Assembly (NCBI RefSeq): GCF_003867015.1
Contig: NZ_CP032548.1
Coordinates: forward strand, 1,803,001 to 1,867,000
DNA length: 64,000 nucleotides
Source: Tenacibaculum singaporense
GTDB lineage: Bacteria; Bacteroidota; Bacteroidia; Flavobacteriales; Flavobacteriaceae
Direction of reading: 5' to 3'
The translations under genes and the position numbers were made by a program. Shown here one piece after another: positions 35,598-44,907 of the stretch; positions within the stretch are counted from its first letter, which is position 1; every line of letters starts with the position of its first letter. The notes under the pieces are model-generated. The model saw only the letters and a program-made list of their open reading frames with translations. It was not told the DNA's origin and made no database searches.

Positions 35598-36938
35598 TTG
35601 AATAGATTATTACTATATTTTTTTACGCTTTTTTTTAGCGTATCTGCCTTTACTCAACAAAATTTTCAGTTTTTAGGCAAGGAAACTGATAAACAATCTT
35701 TAAGATTTCAATTAATTAATAATTTAGTAGTCATTCCCTTAGAAATTAATGGGCATCAGTTATCATTTATCTTAGATACTGGTGTAAATAAGACAATCTT
35801 ATTTAACCTATCTTCTAAAGATAGTGTTGGCTTAAATAATGTAAAAAAGGTGTTTATAAGAGGTTTGGGGAGTGGGGAACCGGTAGAGGCCTTGTTTTCT
35901 AGAGGTAATAATTTTAGAATTAAAAACATTGCTAGTTCTAATAAAGGATTATATGTTATTTTAAAAGATGCTTTTGATATTTCTGCTAAAATGGGGACAA
36001 CTATTCATGGTATTATAGGATATGATTTATTAAAAGACGTTATAGTTAAGATTAACTATATAAATAAACGGATTGACTTTTATAATCCAAAAACATATGA
36101 TTTGAATATATGTAGTAAATGTGAAAGTTTTCCTTTACAATTTTATAGAAATAAACCATATATAGACGTTAATGTACAGGTAGATACAGTAACTAATAAA
36201 ATGTTACCAGTAAAACTTTTAATAGATACAGGTGGTAGTGATGCTGTTTGGTTATTTGAAGGAACAAAAAAGGAGCTTAAAACACCTAAGAAGTTTTTTA
36301 AAGATATAATAGGGGAAGGGTTTAGTGGTACCATTTATGGTAATCGAAGTAGAGTTCCCAAAATTTCTATAGGGAAGTTTAAAATAGAAGAGCCAACAGT
36401 GTCTTTTTTAGATTCTTCATCAACATTTAATGCTAGAAAGTTTAAAGAGAGAAATGGTAGCATTGGTGGAGGAATTTTAAAACGCTTTAAAGTTTGGGTT
36501 GATTACCCAAATAAAAGGGTTGTACTTAAAAAGAATGCTTCATTAAAGAAAGGTTTTTATTATAATATGAGTGGTTTACACATAGTGTATGATGGACAAG
36601 AATTAATAAAAGAAAAAGCAGCAACTAAATTAGCAGATATCTACAATTCAAATAATCAAACACCTAAAGGGAATGTAATTTCTTTAGTGAGTACATATTT
36701 TTATCGTTTTAAACCTAAGTATAAAATAGATAAAGTAGTAGAAAGCTCACCGGCTTTTAAAGCAGGGATTCAAGTAGGTGATGTAATAAAGAGAATTAAT
36801 GGAAAGGCGGCACATGAATATCATTTAAATGAAATTATAGATATGTTCCATACAAAACCAGGTAAAAAAATAAGGATCGAAGTAGAAAGGGGAGGGGTTA
36901 AGCTTAAATTTATGTTTAAGCTAGAACAAAGGATATAA
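35598..36938 (+). CDS. secreted retropepsin-like aspartyl protease with C-terminal PDZ domain
   Basis: The 446-residue product starts at TTG (35598), followed by a signal peptide (about 1-19). Two retroviral-type aspartyl motifs are visible: LDTGVNKT with Asp60 and LIDTGGSDAVWL with Asp210, each followed by a hydrophobic-Gly strand (GIIGYDLL and GGGILKRF). A PDZ domain closes the protein (about 375-446, SSPAFKAGIQVGDVIKRINGK). The layout suits a periplasmic or surface protease with a peptide-binding module. A terminator follows. Function beyond that is unknown. Confidence 0.88.
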   Translation: MNRLLLYFFTLFFSVSAFTQQNFQFLGKETDKQSLRFQLINNLVVIPLEINGHQLSFILDTGVNKTILFNLSSKDSVGLNNVKKVFIRGLGSGEPVEALFSRGNNFRIKNIASSNKGLYVILKDAFDISAKMGTTIHGIIGYDLLKDVIVKINYINKRIDFYNPKTYDLNICSKCESFPLQFYRNKPYIDVNVQVDTVTNKMLPVKLLIDTGGSDAVWLFEGTKKELKTPKKFFKDIIGEGFSGTIYGNRSRVPKISIGKFKIEEPTVSFLDSSSTFNARKFKERNGSIGGGILKRFKVWVDYPNKRVVLKKNASLKKGFYYNMSGLHIVYDGQELIKEKAATKLADIYNSNNQTPKGNVISLVSTYFYRFKPKYKIDKVVESSPAFKAGIQVGDVIKRINGKAAHEYHLNEIIDMFHTKPGKKIRIEVERGGVKLKFMFKLEQRI

Positions 36939-36968
36939 AAAAAGCTCAACATTTGTTGAGCTTTTTTT
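36937..36968. terminator. bidirectional terminator between the aspartyl protease and DUF1573 genes
   Basis: A perfect 14-base stem, AAAAAAAGCTCAAC at 36937-36950 with its complement at 36955-36968, and a 4-base loop. It starts within the stop codon of the aspartyl protease and lies 20 bases from the end of the minus-strand DUF1573 gene. Confidence 0.9.
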
Positions 36969-36987
36969 ATATGTATAGAATAAGTTT

Positions 36988-37392
36988 TTAGCTGTCACTT
37001 ACTGTACTTTTCTCTTTAGCTGGAGTAGCATCTTTAACGATAAATCCTTTAATTTTAACTCTTTTTCTTTTGTTTTTAGCATTTGAAATAACAGTTAAAG
37101 TCTTAGAGAAACCACCTAATCTTTTTGTATCGTAAGAAACTTCAATTTGTCCTTTTTTACCAGGCATAATTGGTTCTTCAGGTTTAGTAGGTACTGTACA
37201 TCCACAAGGAGATACGATATCCTTAATAATAATAGGAGCATCACCTATGTTTGTGAATTCAAATACGCGTTTTCCTTCAGACCCATAAGCTATTTTTCCA
37301 TAGTCAATAGTTTCAGTTTCAAATTTAAATTCTTGAGCGCTTACTGTTAAGGTAATAAAGCAAACAGCGATAAATGATAAAATTGTTCTCAT
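36988..37392 (-). CDS. DUF1573 domain-containing secreted protein
   Basis: A 134-residue protein with a signal peptide (about 1-19) and a DUF1573 immunoglobulin-like domain (about 23-115). The domain has the motifs IDYGKIAYGSEGKRVFEFTN, a Cys-Gly-Cys near residue 65 (SPCGCTVP) and GQIEVSYDTKRLGGF. Flavobacteria often carry several copies; their function is unknown, though links to outer-membrane or gliding proteins have been suggested. A TAAATTTG box (37437-37430, minus strand) is a likely -7 element. Confidence 0.9.
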   Translation of the reverse strand: MRTILSFIAVCFITLTVSAQEFKFETETIDYGKIAYGSEGKRVFEFTNIGDAPIIIKDIVSPCGCTVPTKPEEPIMPGKKGQIEVSYDTKRLGGFSKTLTVISNAKNKRKRVKIKGFIVKDATPAKEKSTVSDS

Positions 37393-37498
37393 AATGTTAA
37401 AAATTAATTTTTTAGGGTATTAACCGCTACAAATTTAGTATTATTTCTTTAAGTTCTAAAAAAACAACCTCTAATTTTCTGTACCTCATAGATAGTTG

Positions 37499-37506
37499 TA
37501 TTTTTG
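37499..37506 (+). promoter_or_regulatory. possible -7 promoter element for valS
   Basis: TATTTTTG fits TAnnTTTG exactly. It lies 73 bases before the valS start. The -33 box is weak (no TTTG at the expected distance), so the call is tentative. Confidence 0.3.
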
Positions 37507-37579
37507 CTAATCAATTTTCAAAAACAATGCCAAAGGTTAAAAAATGTTAAATTATTAACCATAAAGATATACATAACAT

Positions 37580-40219
37580 ATGAATATTCCATCAAAATAT
37601 AATTCTAAAGAAGTAGAAGGAAAATGGTACGATTACTGGATGAAGCACAATTACTTTCATTCAGAAGTAGATGAACGCGAACCCTATACAATTGTTATAC
37701 CGCCACCAAACGTTACAGGAGTATTACATATGGGGCATATGTTAAATAATACAATTCAAGATGTGTTAATTCGTCGTGCTCGTTTACAAGGAAAAAATGC
37801 GTGTTGGGTTCCAGGTACTGACCACGCCTCAATTGCTACTGAAGCAAAAGTAGTAGCAAAATTAAAAGAACAAGGTATTGATAAAAATGATTTAACTCGT
37901 GAAGAATTCTTAGCGCATGCTTGGGAATGGAAAAATGAGTATGGAGGAATTATTTTAGATCAGTTAAAAAAGTTAGGAGCTTCTTGTGATTGGGAACGTA
38001 CTGCATTTACGATGGATCCTGCATTGTCAGAATCAGTAATTAAGGTATTTGTAGATTTATATAATAAAGGGTTAATTTACCGTGGATATCGTATGGTAAA
38101 TTGGGATCCAGAAGCAAAAACTACACTTTCTGACGAAGAAGTTATCTACGAAGAACGTCAAGGTAATTTATATTACTTACAGTACGATATAGTAGGTTCT
38201 GATGAAAAAGTAACTATTGCAACTACACGTCCTGAAACTATTTTAGGAGATACAGCTATTTGTATCAACCCTAATGATGAGCGTTTCACACATTTAAAAG
38301 GAAAGAAAGCAATTGTACCTTTATGTAATAGAGAAATTCCGATTATAGAGGATGAGTATGTTGATGTTGAGTTTGGTACAGGTTGCTTAAAAGTAACTCC
38401 TGCACACGATGAAAATGATAAAACCTTAGGAGATAAGCATAACTTAGAAGTAATCGATATTTTTAATGAAGACGCTACCTTAAATTCTTTTGGATTACAT
38501 TATGAAGGAAAAGACCGTTTTGTTGTTAGAAAGGAAATATCTAAAGAATTAGAGGAGAAAGGTTACTTAGTTAAAACAGAAGTTCACACTAATAAAGTTG
38601 GAACTTCAGAAAGAACGAAAGCGGTAATTGAACCAAGATTATCGGATCAATGGTTCTTAAAAATGGAAGAGTTGGTAAAGCCAGCTATTGAAGCTGTATT
38701 AGGAGAAGATAGAGAAGTGAAGTTATTCCCAAAAAAGTTTGAAAATACATACCGCCACTGGATGGAAAACATTCGTGATTGGAATATTTCTCGTCAATTA
38801 TGGTGGGGACAACAAATTCCTGCTTTCTATTTTGGAGATGGAAAGGAAGATTTTGTAGTAGCTGAAAATATTGAAGATGCAGTAAAATTAGCCCAAGAAA
38901 AAACAGGGAATACATCATTAAGTGCTTCTGATTTAAAACAAGATCCAGATGCGCTAGATACTTGGTTCTCTTCTTGGTTATGGCCAATGTCGGTTTTCGA
39001 TGGAATTCGTAATCCAGAAAATGAAGAAATAAAGTACTACTATCCAACCAATGATTTAGTAACTGGGCCAGATATTTTATTTTTCTGGGTGGCACGTATG
39101 ATTATTGCTGGATATGAATACAAAGATGAACGTCCGTTTGAAAATGTATACTTAACAGGATTAGTACGTGATAAGCAACGTAGAAAAATGAGTAAATCCT
39201 TAGGGAACTCACCAGATGCTTTAAAGTTAATTGAAGATTTTGGAGCTGATGGAGTACGTGTAGGGTTGTTATTAAGTGCCGCAGCAGGAAATGATTTATT
39301 ATTTGATGAAGATTTATGCCAGCAAGGAAAAGGATTTGCTAATAAGATATGGAATACCTTCCGTTTAATTAAAGGGTGGGAAGTAGATGAAAGTTTAGCA
39401 CAACCAGAAACGGCTAAAATAGGATTAGCTTGGTATGAGGCTAAGTTTAATAAAGTGTTGTTAGAAATAGAAGATCACTTTAGTAAGTACCGTTTATCAG
39501 ATGCGTTAATGGCAATTTATAAATTAATTACTGATGATTTTTCATCATGGTTATTAGAAATTGTAAAACCAGGATACCAACAACCAATTGATGCAGAAAC
39601 TTATAAGGCTGTAATAGAGGTGTTAGAGAATAATTTAAAAGTATTACATCCATTTATGCCTTTCTTAACAGAGGAAATTTGGCAACACATTACAGAAAGA
39701 ACTCCTGAAGATGCATTAATTATAGCTAAATATCCAACAGTAGGAGAAACAAATGAAGAATTGATAACGAATTTTGAATTTGCTACAGGGGTTGTCTCAG
39801 GAATTAGAACAATTAGAAAAAATAAAAACATTTCGTTTAAAGACGCGGTTGAATTGTCTGTTGTAAATAACGAAAACTTTACAAAAGAATTTGATGTAGT
39901 AATTAAAAAGTTAACGAATGCTTCAGAAGTTAACTATGTTTCTGATAAAGTTGATGGAGCAGCATCTTTTCGTGTAAAATCAAATGAATATTTTGTTCCA
40001 ATTTCATTAGATACAATCGATGTAGAAGCAGAAATAACTAAGCTAAATGCAGAGTTAAAAAGAGCAGAAGGCTTTTTAATAGGAATTCAAAAGAAGTTGT
40101 CTAATGAGCGATTTGTAAGCAATGCACCAGAGCAAGTAATAGCCCTAGAACGTAAAAAAGAATCAGATACATTAGCAAAAATTGAAACGATTAAAGCGAG
40201 TTTAACTTCGTTGCAATAA
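37580..40219 (+). CDS. valS: valine--tRNA ligase
   Basis: An 879-residue class I synthetase. The HIGH motif is HMGH at residues 50-53, after PPPNVTGVL, and the KMSKS motif is at residues 536-540 in [11 protein letters not shown]. The editing domain (about 190-350) includes [13 protein letters not shown] and a [12 protein letters not shown] segment. The C-terminal anticodon-binding domain and a coiled-coil arm (about 815-879, [19 protein letters not shown]) complete the protein. It charges tRNA-Val and hydrolyses Thr-tRNA by editing. A terminator follows. Confidence 0.98.
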   Translation: MNIPSKYNSKEVEGKWYDYWMKHNYFHSEVDEREPYTIVIPPPNVTGVLHMGHMLNNTIQDVLIRRARLQGKNACWVPGTDHASIATEAKVVAKLKEQGIDKNDLTREEFLAHAWEWKNEYGGIILDQLKKLGASCDWERTAFTMDPALSESVIKVFVDLYNKGLIYRGYRMVNWDPEAKTTLSDEEVIYEERQGNLYYLQYDIVGSDEKVTIATTRPETILGDTAICINPNDERFTHLKGKKAIVPLCNREIPIIEDEYVDVEFGTGCLKVTPAHDENDKTLGDKHNLEVIDIFNEDATLNSFGLHYEGKDRFVVRKEISKELEEKGYLVKTEVHTNKVGTSERTKAVIEPRLSDQWFLKMEELVKPAIEAVLGEDREVKLFPKKFENTYRHWMENIRDWNISRQLWWGQQIPAFYFGDGKEDFVVAENIEDAVKLAQEKTGNTSLSASDLKQDPDALDTWFSSWLWPMSVFDGIRNPENEEIKYYYPTNDLVTGPDILFFWVARMIIAGYEYKDERPFENVYLTGLVRDKQRRKMSKSLGNSPDALKLIEDFGADGVRVGLLLSAAAGNDLLFDEDLCQQGKGFANKIWNTFRLIKGWEVDESLAQPETAKIGLAWYEAKFNKVLLEIEDHFSKYRLSDALMAIYKLITDDFSSWLLEIVKPGYQQPIDAETYKAVIEVLENNLKVLHPFMPFLTEEIWQHITERTPEDALIIAKYPTVGETNEELITNFEFATGVVSGIRTIRKNKNISFKDAVELSVVNNENFTKEFDVVIKKLTNASEVNYVSDKVDGAASFRVKSNEYFVPISLDTIDVEAEITKLNAELKRAEGFLIGIQKKLSNERFVSNAPEQVIALERKKESDTLAKIETIKASLTSLQ

Positions 40220-40240
40220 AGAAAGTAAATCTAGATTAAT

Positions 40241-40274
40241 AAAAAATCCGCTGTAAACTTACAGCGGATTTTTT
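40241..40274. terminator. bidirectional terminator after valS
   Basis: A perfect 16-base stem, AAAAAATCCGCTGTAA at 40241-40256 with its complement at 40259-40274, and a 2-base loop (probably opened to 4). It serves valS and the convergent head GIN gene. Confidence 0.9.
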
Positions 40275-40295
40275 TTATAATCGTTTTTGAGAATT

Positions 40296-41024
40296 TTAAT
40301 TTCTATCAATAACATCTCCAGAACCTAAAGAGTTACTATCTATTTGTGAAGGTTTTCCTTTGTAATATACACTTCCAGAGCCTACTACTGTAGCTTTAAT
40401 TTTGTTACTAACGGTAGCTAATACATCACCAGAACCAGCAATGCTAGCTTTTAAAGAGTTAGTTTTTAAATCGTAACCTTTTACATTTCCAGAACCACCA
40501 ATAGCACATTTTAAGTTATCAGTTTTTCCTTTTAGCTTAATATTTCCTGATCCACCTATAGATGTTTTAACTGTGTTAGCTTCAACACTAGCAGTTATAT
40601 TTCCTGACCCACCTATAGCAAAAGACGCCTCATCAGCTCGTATACGTTTTTTAGCAATTACATTTCCTGATCCACCTAAAGCAATTGACTCTATATCTTC
40701 AAAAGGAACAGTAACTATTAGTTTTTTTGTGGTTTTAATATTAGTATTTTCTTTAAAGTGAATATTTAACTTTCCTCTTTTTACTTCGGTTTCAATATAT
40801 TTTAAAATATTATCTTCTCCTTCTAAGGTTATTTTACCTTCAGTTCCATCAATTAGATAAACATCAAAGGAACCTCCAACATTCACTTTGTCAAAAGAAC
40901 TAATCTTTCTGGTTTCAGTAATAACTTTTCCGTTACCTTTAATTTTTTTAGAACTCCACCAACTTTGAGAGTTAACGGTGAACGATAAGAGAATTAAAAC
41001 GGTAGTAATAAGTTGTTTTTTCAT
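40296..41024 (-). CDS. head GIN domain-containing protein (DUF2807, beta-helix)
   Basis: A 242-residue protein with a signal peptide (about 1-19) and a head GIN domain of short repeated coils. At least five near-identical GGSGN/AGSGD turns occur from residue 115 to the end (GGSGNVIAK, GGSGNITAS, GGSGNIKLK, GGSGNVKGY, AGSGDVLAT). This is a right-handed beta-helix-like solenoid. The repeats show in the DNA as well, through repeated ATTTCCTGATCCACCTA-type stretches on the plus strand. The function is unknown; the family is common in Bacteroidota. It lies opposite a membrane protein gene at 41048. Confidence 0.9.
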   Translation of the reverse strand: MKKQLITTVLILLSFTVNSQSWWSSKKIKGNGKVITETRKISSFDKVNVGGSFDVYLIDGTEGKITLEGEDNILKYIETEVKRGKLNIHFKENTNIKTTKKLIVTVPFEDIESIALGGSGNVIAKKRIRADEASFAIGGSGNITASVEANTVKTSIGGSGNIKLKGKTDNLKCAIGGSGNVKGYDLKTNSLKASIAGSGDVLATVSNKIKATVVGSGSVYYKGKPSQIDSNSLGSGDVIDRN

Positions 41025-41047
41025 TTTTAGTTATATTTAGCGTTAGT

Positions 41048-41740
41048 ATGATGTCATTTAGCTTTAAAATCTTTAGTATAGCTTATATTGTAGCTAGTAT
41101 TTTATCATTGTTTTTTATTGATGTTGATAAACCTATTACAGAGCTAATCTTAAAAATTTTTTCATTACAGTTTTTATCTTTTTTATACTTGAGTTCTTCT
41201 CAAAAAATAAATTATTGGTATCTACTTATTTTAATGAGCTCTGTTGTATCAGACGCCCTTTTTATTTTTGAGGAAGACTTTTTAAAGGGAGGCGTTTTTT
41301 TATTGTTATTAAATAGAGTTTTATATTTAATAATAGCAAGAAAGGCTATGTACAAAACAAAACTTAAAACATTGCTTACCTACCTTATACCAGGTTTAAT
41401 ACTTTTTTTAATTATTTCGGTTTTATTAAGACCCTATTTAAAAGAACTTTCGTACTCAATTTTTATAATATGCTTTTTGAATGCGACTATAGTAGGGATA
41501 ACTTTTTTCAATTTTTTGAATAAAATGAGTAAAGAAAATTTATTTTTCTTCCTAGGAATCTTTCTAATTATTACTGCTGATTTTCTAATAGCATATAATA
41601 AATATATAGATTATAAACTCTACTATGTTGTCACATATACTATAGTGTATTATGTGGCTCGTTATTTAATTTGTGTCTCTATGATAGAGAAAAAGAGAGT
41701 CTTTAATCATTCAGTTTTAAAGAAACGCCTCCGTATCTAG
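41048..41740 (+). CDS. multi-pass membrane protein, possibly YhhN-like
   Basis: A 230-residue protein that is almost wholly hydrophobic, with seven or eight membrane segments and short loops. The SDALFIFEEDFLKGG segment (near residue 67) and TADFLIAYNKY (near 182) sit where YhhN-family proteins (lysoplasmalogenase) have their acidic residues, but the match is weak. The C-terminus is basic (ending in KKRLRI). The last 38 bases overlap the end of the convergent beta-helix gene at 41703. Confidence 0.5.
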   Translation: MMSFSFKIFSIAYIVASILSLFFIDVDKPITELILKIFSLQFLSFLYLSSSQKINYWYLLILMSSVVSDALFIFEEDFLKGGVFLLLLNRVLYLIIARKAMYKTKLKTLLTYLIPGLILFLIISVLLRPYLKELSYSIFIICFLNATIVGITFFNFLNKMSKENLFFFLGIFLIITADFLIAYNKYIDYKLYYVVTYTIVYYVARYLICVSMIEKKRVFNHSVLKKRLRI

Positions 41741-42773
41741 ACTTTATAGTAATGGTAGAACTTGAATTATTTTTACCAAAAGTACCTTCATAATATTTTT
41801 TAGATGATTTATTAATGCTTTTAAACATTTTTACATGATCATCAGGATATCCAAATCCAGCATAGCCTAAGTCAACAATAAAATTAAAGTTGTTGTCACT
41901 ACTAGTGCCAAGTTTAATTCCAGCATAACTACCATCAATAACAATACTTTGAAAACCTTTTTCAATATTTCTAACTCTTACACCACCGTAATCGGTATTA
42001 ATTTTTAAGTTCTTTCTAAGAGTTCCTATTTTTATGCTAGCATAATCAGAATTACCATTAATGTTTGAGGCATCATCTACAGAAATACTTCCATAATCAC
42101 TATTAAAATCAACATCGGTTGCAGTACCAATTTTCATGGTAGAATAATCTGCGTTTACTTTTAAGCTTTCTGATTTTTGAATGGTTAACTTAGAGTAATC
42201 AACACTTAAGTTTCCTGATTTCATAAAGTTAATTTCAGAAGTACCACAATAATCTAAATTAATGTTATTAGTTTCATTTAATAATTGGTCAATTTGTATT
42301 TTACCATAATCACAATTAATATTAGATTTACCTTCTAGTTTATCTAGCTCAATGTTTCCGTATTTATTGTTTAAATCAGCATTGTTGGTGATTGGCATTT
42401 TAACAAAGTAGTTAATCTTATAGTTTGTGTTATTGCTACCCCACCAAGACCAGCTTGATTTTGTTTTTTCAATAATGGTTCTGGCTTCTACTAAACTAGG
42501 TGTAGATTCAAATTGAACATCAATTGCTTTTAACTTACGTTCAACGTTAGATAAGTCATTACCTTTAACGGTTATTTTGACATTAATCTCTATTCTGTTT
42601 TCGTTCCAAGTAGCTACATTTACATTACCATATTTGTTGTTAATGTATAAGGTTGCGTTTTTGTTAACAGAAAAAGTTTTACGTATGTTTTTGCTTTTTT
42701 CGTGTTTTTTATCATTAGCTACCAAAAGTGTAGGAATGAATAGCAGTAGGAAAAGTATTTTATATAATTTCAT
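41703..42773 (-). CDS. secreted beta-helix repeat protein, partner of the ECF sigma operon
   Basis: A 356-residue protein with a signal peptide (1-19). After an N-terminal KNATLYINNKYGNVNVATW strand it carries about ten short repeats with DYG/DYS/DYA or NKYG at the turns. Examples are NCDYGKIQID, SVDYSKLTIQ, NADYSTMKIG, NSDYGSISVD and NTDYGGVRVR. This pattern is that of a parallel beta-helix related to DUF4097/DUF2807. It overlaps the anti-sigma-like gene by 14 bases and so belongs to the same operon. The role may be an envelope sensor or target of the sigma factor (inference). Confidence 0.82.
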   Translation of the reverse strand: MKLYKILFLLLFIPTLLVANDKKHEKSKNIRKTFSVNKNATLYINNKYGNVNVATWNENRIEINVKITVKGNDLSNVERKLKAIDVQFESTPSLVEARTIIEKTKSSWSWWGSNNTNYKINYFVKMPITNNADLNNKYGNIELDKLEGKSNINCDYGKIQIDQLLNETNNINLDYCGTSEINFMKSGNLSVDYSKLTIQKSESLKVNADYSTMKIGTATDVDFNSDYGSISVDDASNINGNSDYASIKIGTLRKNLKINTDYGGVRVRNIEKGFQSIVIDGSYAGIKLGTSSDNNFNFIVDLGYAGFGYPDDHVKMFKSINKSSKKYYEGTFGKNNSSSTITIKSRYGGVSLKLND

Positions 42774-43290
42774 CTTCTAATATTTCTAATTTTGCAGGGT
42801 TTTGTTGTAATTCTAATCGTAAAAGAAGTTTTTCTAATACATCTAATCGTTGTTGATAATTTTGTATCATTTCTCTGATAATTTGATGTTTATTTTCTCT
42901 TTTAGATAGTTCTTTTACGAGCGTTTTGTATTGGTCTTCTAGCTCTTCAATTTCATTTAAAGAATCTTCAATAACCATTTCAGTTTCTAAACTTCTGTAT
43001 TGTTCAACTTCCTTTAACTCTTGATTTATGGTCGTAACAAAAAAGTTTTGAGCTTCTGCCATCTTAGGTGAAATATCGGCTAAGTCGTAGGTGTTTTTTT
43101 GTTGGTAACTACCAAGATAAAATCCTAAAACTAATACAACTGACGCTGCTATGCTCATCCAAAAATAAGATGGTTTTTTAGCTCGTTTTGGCGACTCTAG
43201 TTTTCGTTGAAATCGATTTAAATGTCCTTGATGAGGTTCAAAAACATCAAAATCATTTTCTTTAAAAAACTGATGTAGTTTATCCTCCAT
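42760..43290 (-). CDS. anti-sigma-factor-like membrane protein
   Basis: A 176-residue protein with a cytosolic N-terminus (1-42, including GHLNRFQRKL), one membrane segment (about 44-62) and a long periplasmic coiled coil (about 80-170). The position just after an ECF sigma gene (overlap 11 bases) and this topology suggest a regulator that binds the sigma factor in the cytosol and senses the envelope. No ZAS zinc-finger (HxxxCxxC) is seen, so the class is unusual. The gene also overlaps the next gene by 14 bases. Confidence 0.7.
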   Translation of the reverse strand: MEDKLHQFFKENDFDVFEPHQGHLNRFQRKLESPKRAKKPSYFWMSIAASVVLVLGFYLGSYQQKNTYDLADISPKMAEAQNFFVTTINQELKEVEQYRSLETEMVIEDSLNEIEELEDQYKTLVKELSKRENKHQIIREMIQNYQQRLDVLEKLLLRLELQQNPAKLEILEDEII

Positions 43291-43855
43291 ATATTTGTGT
43301 TTTATTAGTATTAGCTGCTAATACTTGTTTTAACTTCTTTTTTGCTCTAGATACTGTTGTTCGCACATTTTCATTAGTGTAATTTAATATCTGAGCGATT
43401 TCATCATAATCATAACCTTCAATAAGATTCAAGGTCAATACAATTCTGTAATTATCCTTTAAACTTTGTAAACAGTTTATAACTCTTTTAACTTCTAAAG
43501 AACTATAGTCTATCTCAATATCTTCTACTTCATAGCTAGGAATCACGTCCATTCGTACTTCATCATATCGAGTAACTTTTTTTAATTGGGTTAAACTCTT
43601 GTTAATTACAATTCTTTTTAACCATGCACCAAAAGTAACTTCACCTTTAAAGCTATCTAACTTCATAAAAGCAGTTAAAAATGCTTCTTGAATTAAATCT
43701 TCTGCTTCGAACTCGTCTTTTAAAATACGATATGATGTATTATACATAGCTTTGTAATAGCTCTGATATACCTGCATTTGTGCAGAATTATCGTTTTTTC
43801 TACAGCGTTCGATTAGTTGGTTGATATGTGTTTGTTGCGACTCCAATGAAATCAT
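43280..43855 (-). CDS. ECF sigma factor
   Basis: A 191-residue protein with region 2 motifs (DEFEAEDLIQEAFLTAFMKL, then FGAWLKRIVINKSL) and region 4 motifs (NYRIVLTLNLIEGYDYDEIAQIL, then NVRTTVSRAKKKLK). It heads an operon with the anti-sigma-like protein (42760) and the beta-helix protein (41703), joined by short overlaps. A perfect 9-base inverted repeat lies 13 bases upstream of the ATG. Confidence 0.95.
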   Translation of the reverse strand: MISLESQQTHINQLIERCRKNDNSAQMQVYQSYYKAMYNTSYRILKDEFEAEDLIQEAFLTAFMKLDSFKGEVTFGAWLKRIVINKSLTQLKKVTRYDEVRMDVIPSYEVEDIEIDYSSLEVKRVINCLQSLKDNYRIVLTLNLIEGYDYDEIAQILNYTNENVRTTVSRAKKKLKQVLAANTNKTQIYGG

Positions 43856-43867
43856 TCTATACTAGAG

Positions 43868-43888
43868 ACAATTTAACTTTTAAATTGT
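43868..43888. promoter_or_regulatory. 9-base inverted repeat ahead of the ECF sigma gene
   Basis: ACAATTTAA (43868-43876) and TTAAATTGT (43880-43888) form a perfect palindrome with a 3-base centre, 12 bases from the sigma factor start codon. It could be an operator or a leader hairpin. There is no known match; chance is possible in AT-rich DNA. Confidence 0.35.
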
Positions 43889-44046
43889 GACAGTTTACAT
43901 CAATAAAAATAAATATTTTTCAGTTTCTAAGCTTTGGTGTTTGTTATTTTATTGATAATTAACTGGTTGGATGTTTGTTTTTTTGTTGAAGTTGAGGAAG
44001 CAATGCTAAGTAAAAAAAATGAATCAAAATATGTATATTTGACACA

Positions 44047-44907
44047 ATGGTTAACAGTGTTAAAATTATTGAATGTCCAAGGGATGCTATGCAAGGAATT
44101 AAAAGCCATTTTATTCCCACAGAGACGAAGGCTAAATACATCAATTCACTGTTAAAAGTGGGATTTGATACGATTGATTTTGGAAGTTTTGTGTCACCAA
44201 AGGCAATTCCGCAGATGAGAGATACAGCTGAAGTTTTGTCAAAATTAGATTTATCATCTACTACAAGTAAACTTTTAGCAATTGTAGCAAATGTAAGAGG
44301 AGCAAATGATGCATCACAGTTTGAAGAGATTGATTATTTAGGGTATCCTTTTTCAATATCAGAGAATTTTCAAATGCGTAATACGCACAAAACAATAGAT
44401 CAATCTATAGATACCTTAAAGGAAGTATTAGCTATCGCTAATCGAACAAATAAAGAGGTAGTAGCTTATTTGTCAATGGGGTTTGGTAATCCGTATGGAG
44501 ATCCTTGGAGTGTTGAAATAGTAGGAGAATGGACGGAAAAGCTTTCGTCGTTTGGCGTTAAAATCTTATCTTTGTCAGACACAATTGGGAGCTCAACGCC
44601 TGAAGATATAGACTACTTATTTTCAAACTTAATACCTAGTTACCCTCAAATAGAATTCGGAGCTCATTTACATACAACACCAACTAAATGGCATGAAAAA
44701 GTTGACAGTGCTTTTAAAGCAGGTTGCCGACGTTTTGATGGAGCTATTAAAGGGTATGGAGGTTGTCCGATGGCTAAAGATGAGTTAACAGGGAATATGC
44801 CAACTGAAAAATTACTGTCTTATTTTACGGCAAATAAAGTAGCAACCAATATTAAACCAATGAGTTTTGAAAGTGCTTATAACAAGGCACTAGAAGTTTT
44901 TTTATAG
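44047..44907 (+). CDS. hydroxymethylglutaryl-CoA lyase family enzyme
   Basis: A 286-residue TIM-barrel enzyme. The N-terminal KIIECPRDAMQGI matches the DRE-like start of the HMGL family, though the more common residue after ECPRD is Gly. The ending is typical: EFGAHLHTTPTKW with metal-binding His residues (near 205), then GCRRFDGAIKGYGGCPMA, which holds the active-site Cys (near 240). The reaction is 3-hydroxy-3-methylglutaryl-CoA to acetoacetate and acetyl-CoA, in leucine breakdown. A TATATTTG box ends at 44041, five bases before the ATG, which would make a nearly leaderless message. The next gene starts immediately after the stop. Confidence 0.9.
   Translation: MVNSVKIIECPRDAMQGIKSHFIPTETKAKYINSLLKVGFDTIDFGSFVSPKAIPQMRDTAEVLSKLDLSSTTSKLLAIVANVRGANDASQFEEIDYLGYPFSISENFQMRNTHKTIDQSIDTLKEVLAIANRTNKEVVAYLSMGFGNPYGDPWSVEIVGEWTEKLSSFGVKILSLSDTIGSSTPEDIDYLFSNLIPSYPQIEFGAHLHTTPTKWHEKVDSAFKAGCRRFDGAIKGYGGCPMAKDELTGNMPTEKLLSYFTANKVATNIKPMSFESAYNKALEVFL

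Noticed and set aside
40470..40690. Repeated ATTTCCTGATCCACCTA-like DNA stretches that could look like an array
   Set aside because: They are the coding repeats of the head GIN protein (GGSGN turns); the spacers are not uniform or unrelated, so this is no CRISPR array.
44034..44041. TATATTTG directly before the HMG-CoA lyase start, as a promoter
   Set aside because: No -33 partner is present at the right distance and it lies only five bases before the ATG, so I mention it in the gene entry but do not call it.
43934..44155. Several overlapping short frames on both strands before the HMG-CoA lyase gene
   Set aside because: They conflict with the enzyme's own frame and have no recognisable features.
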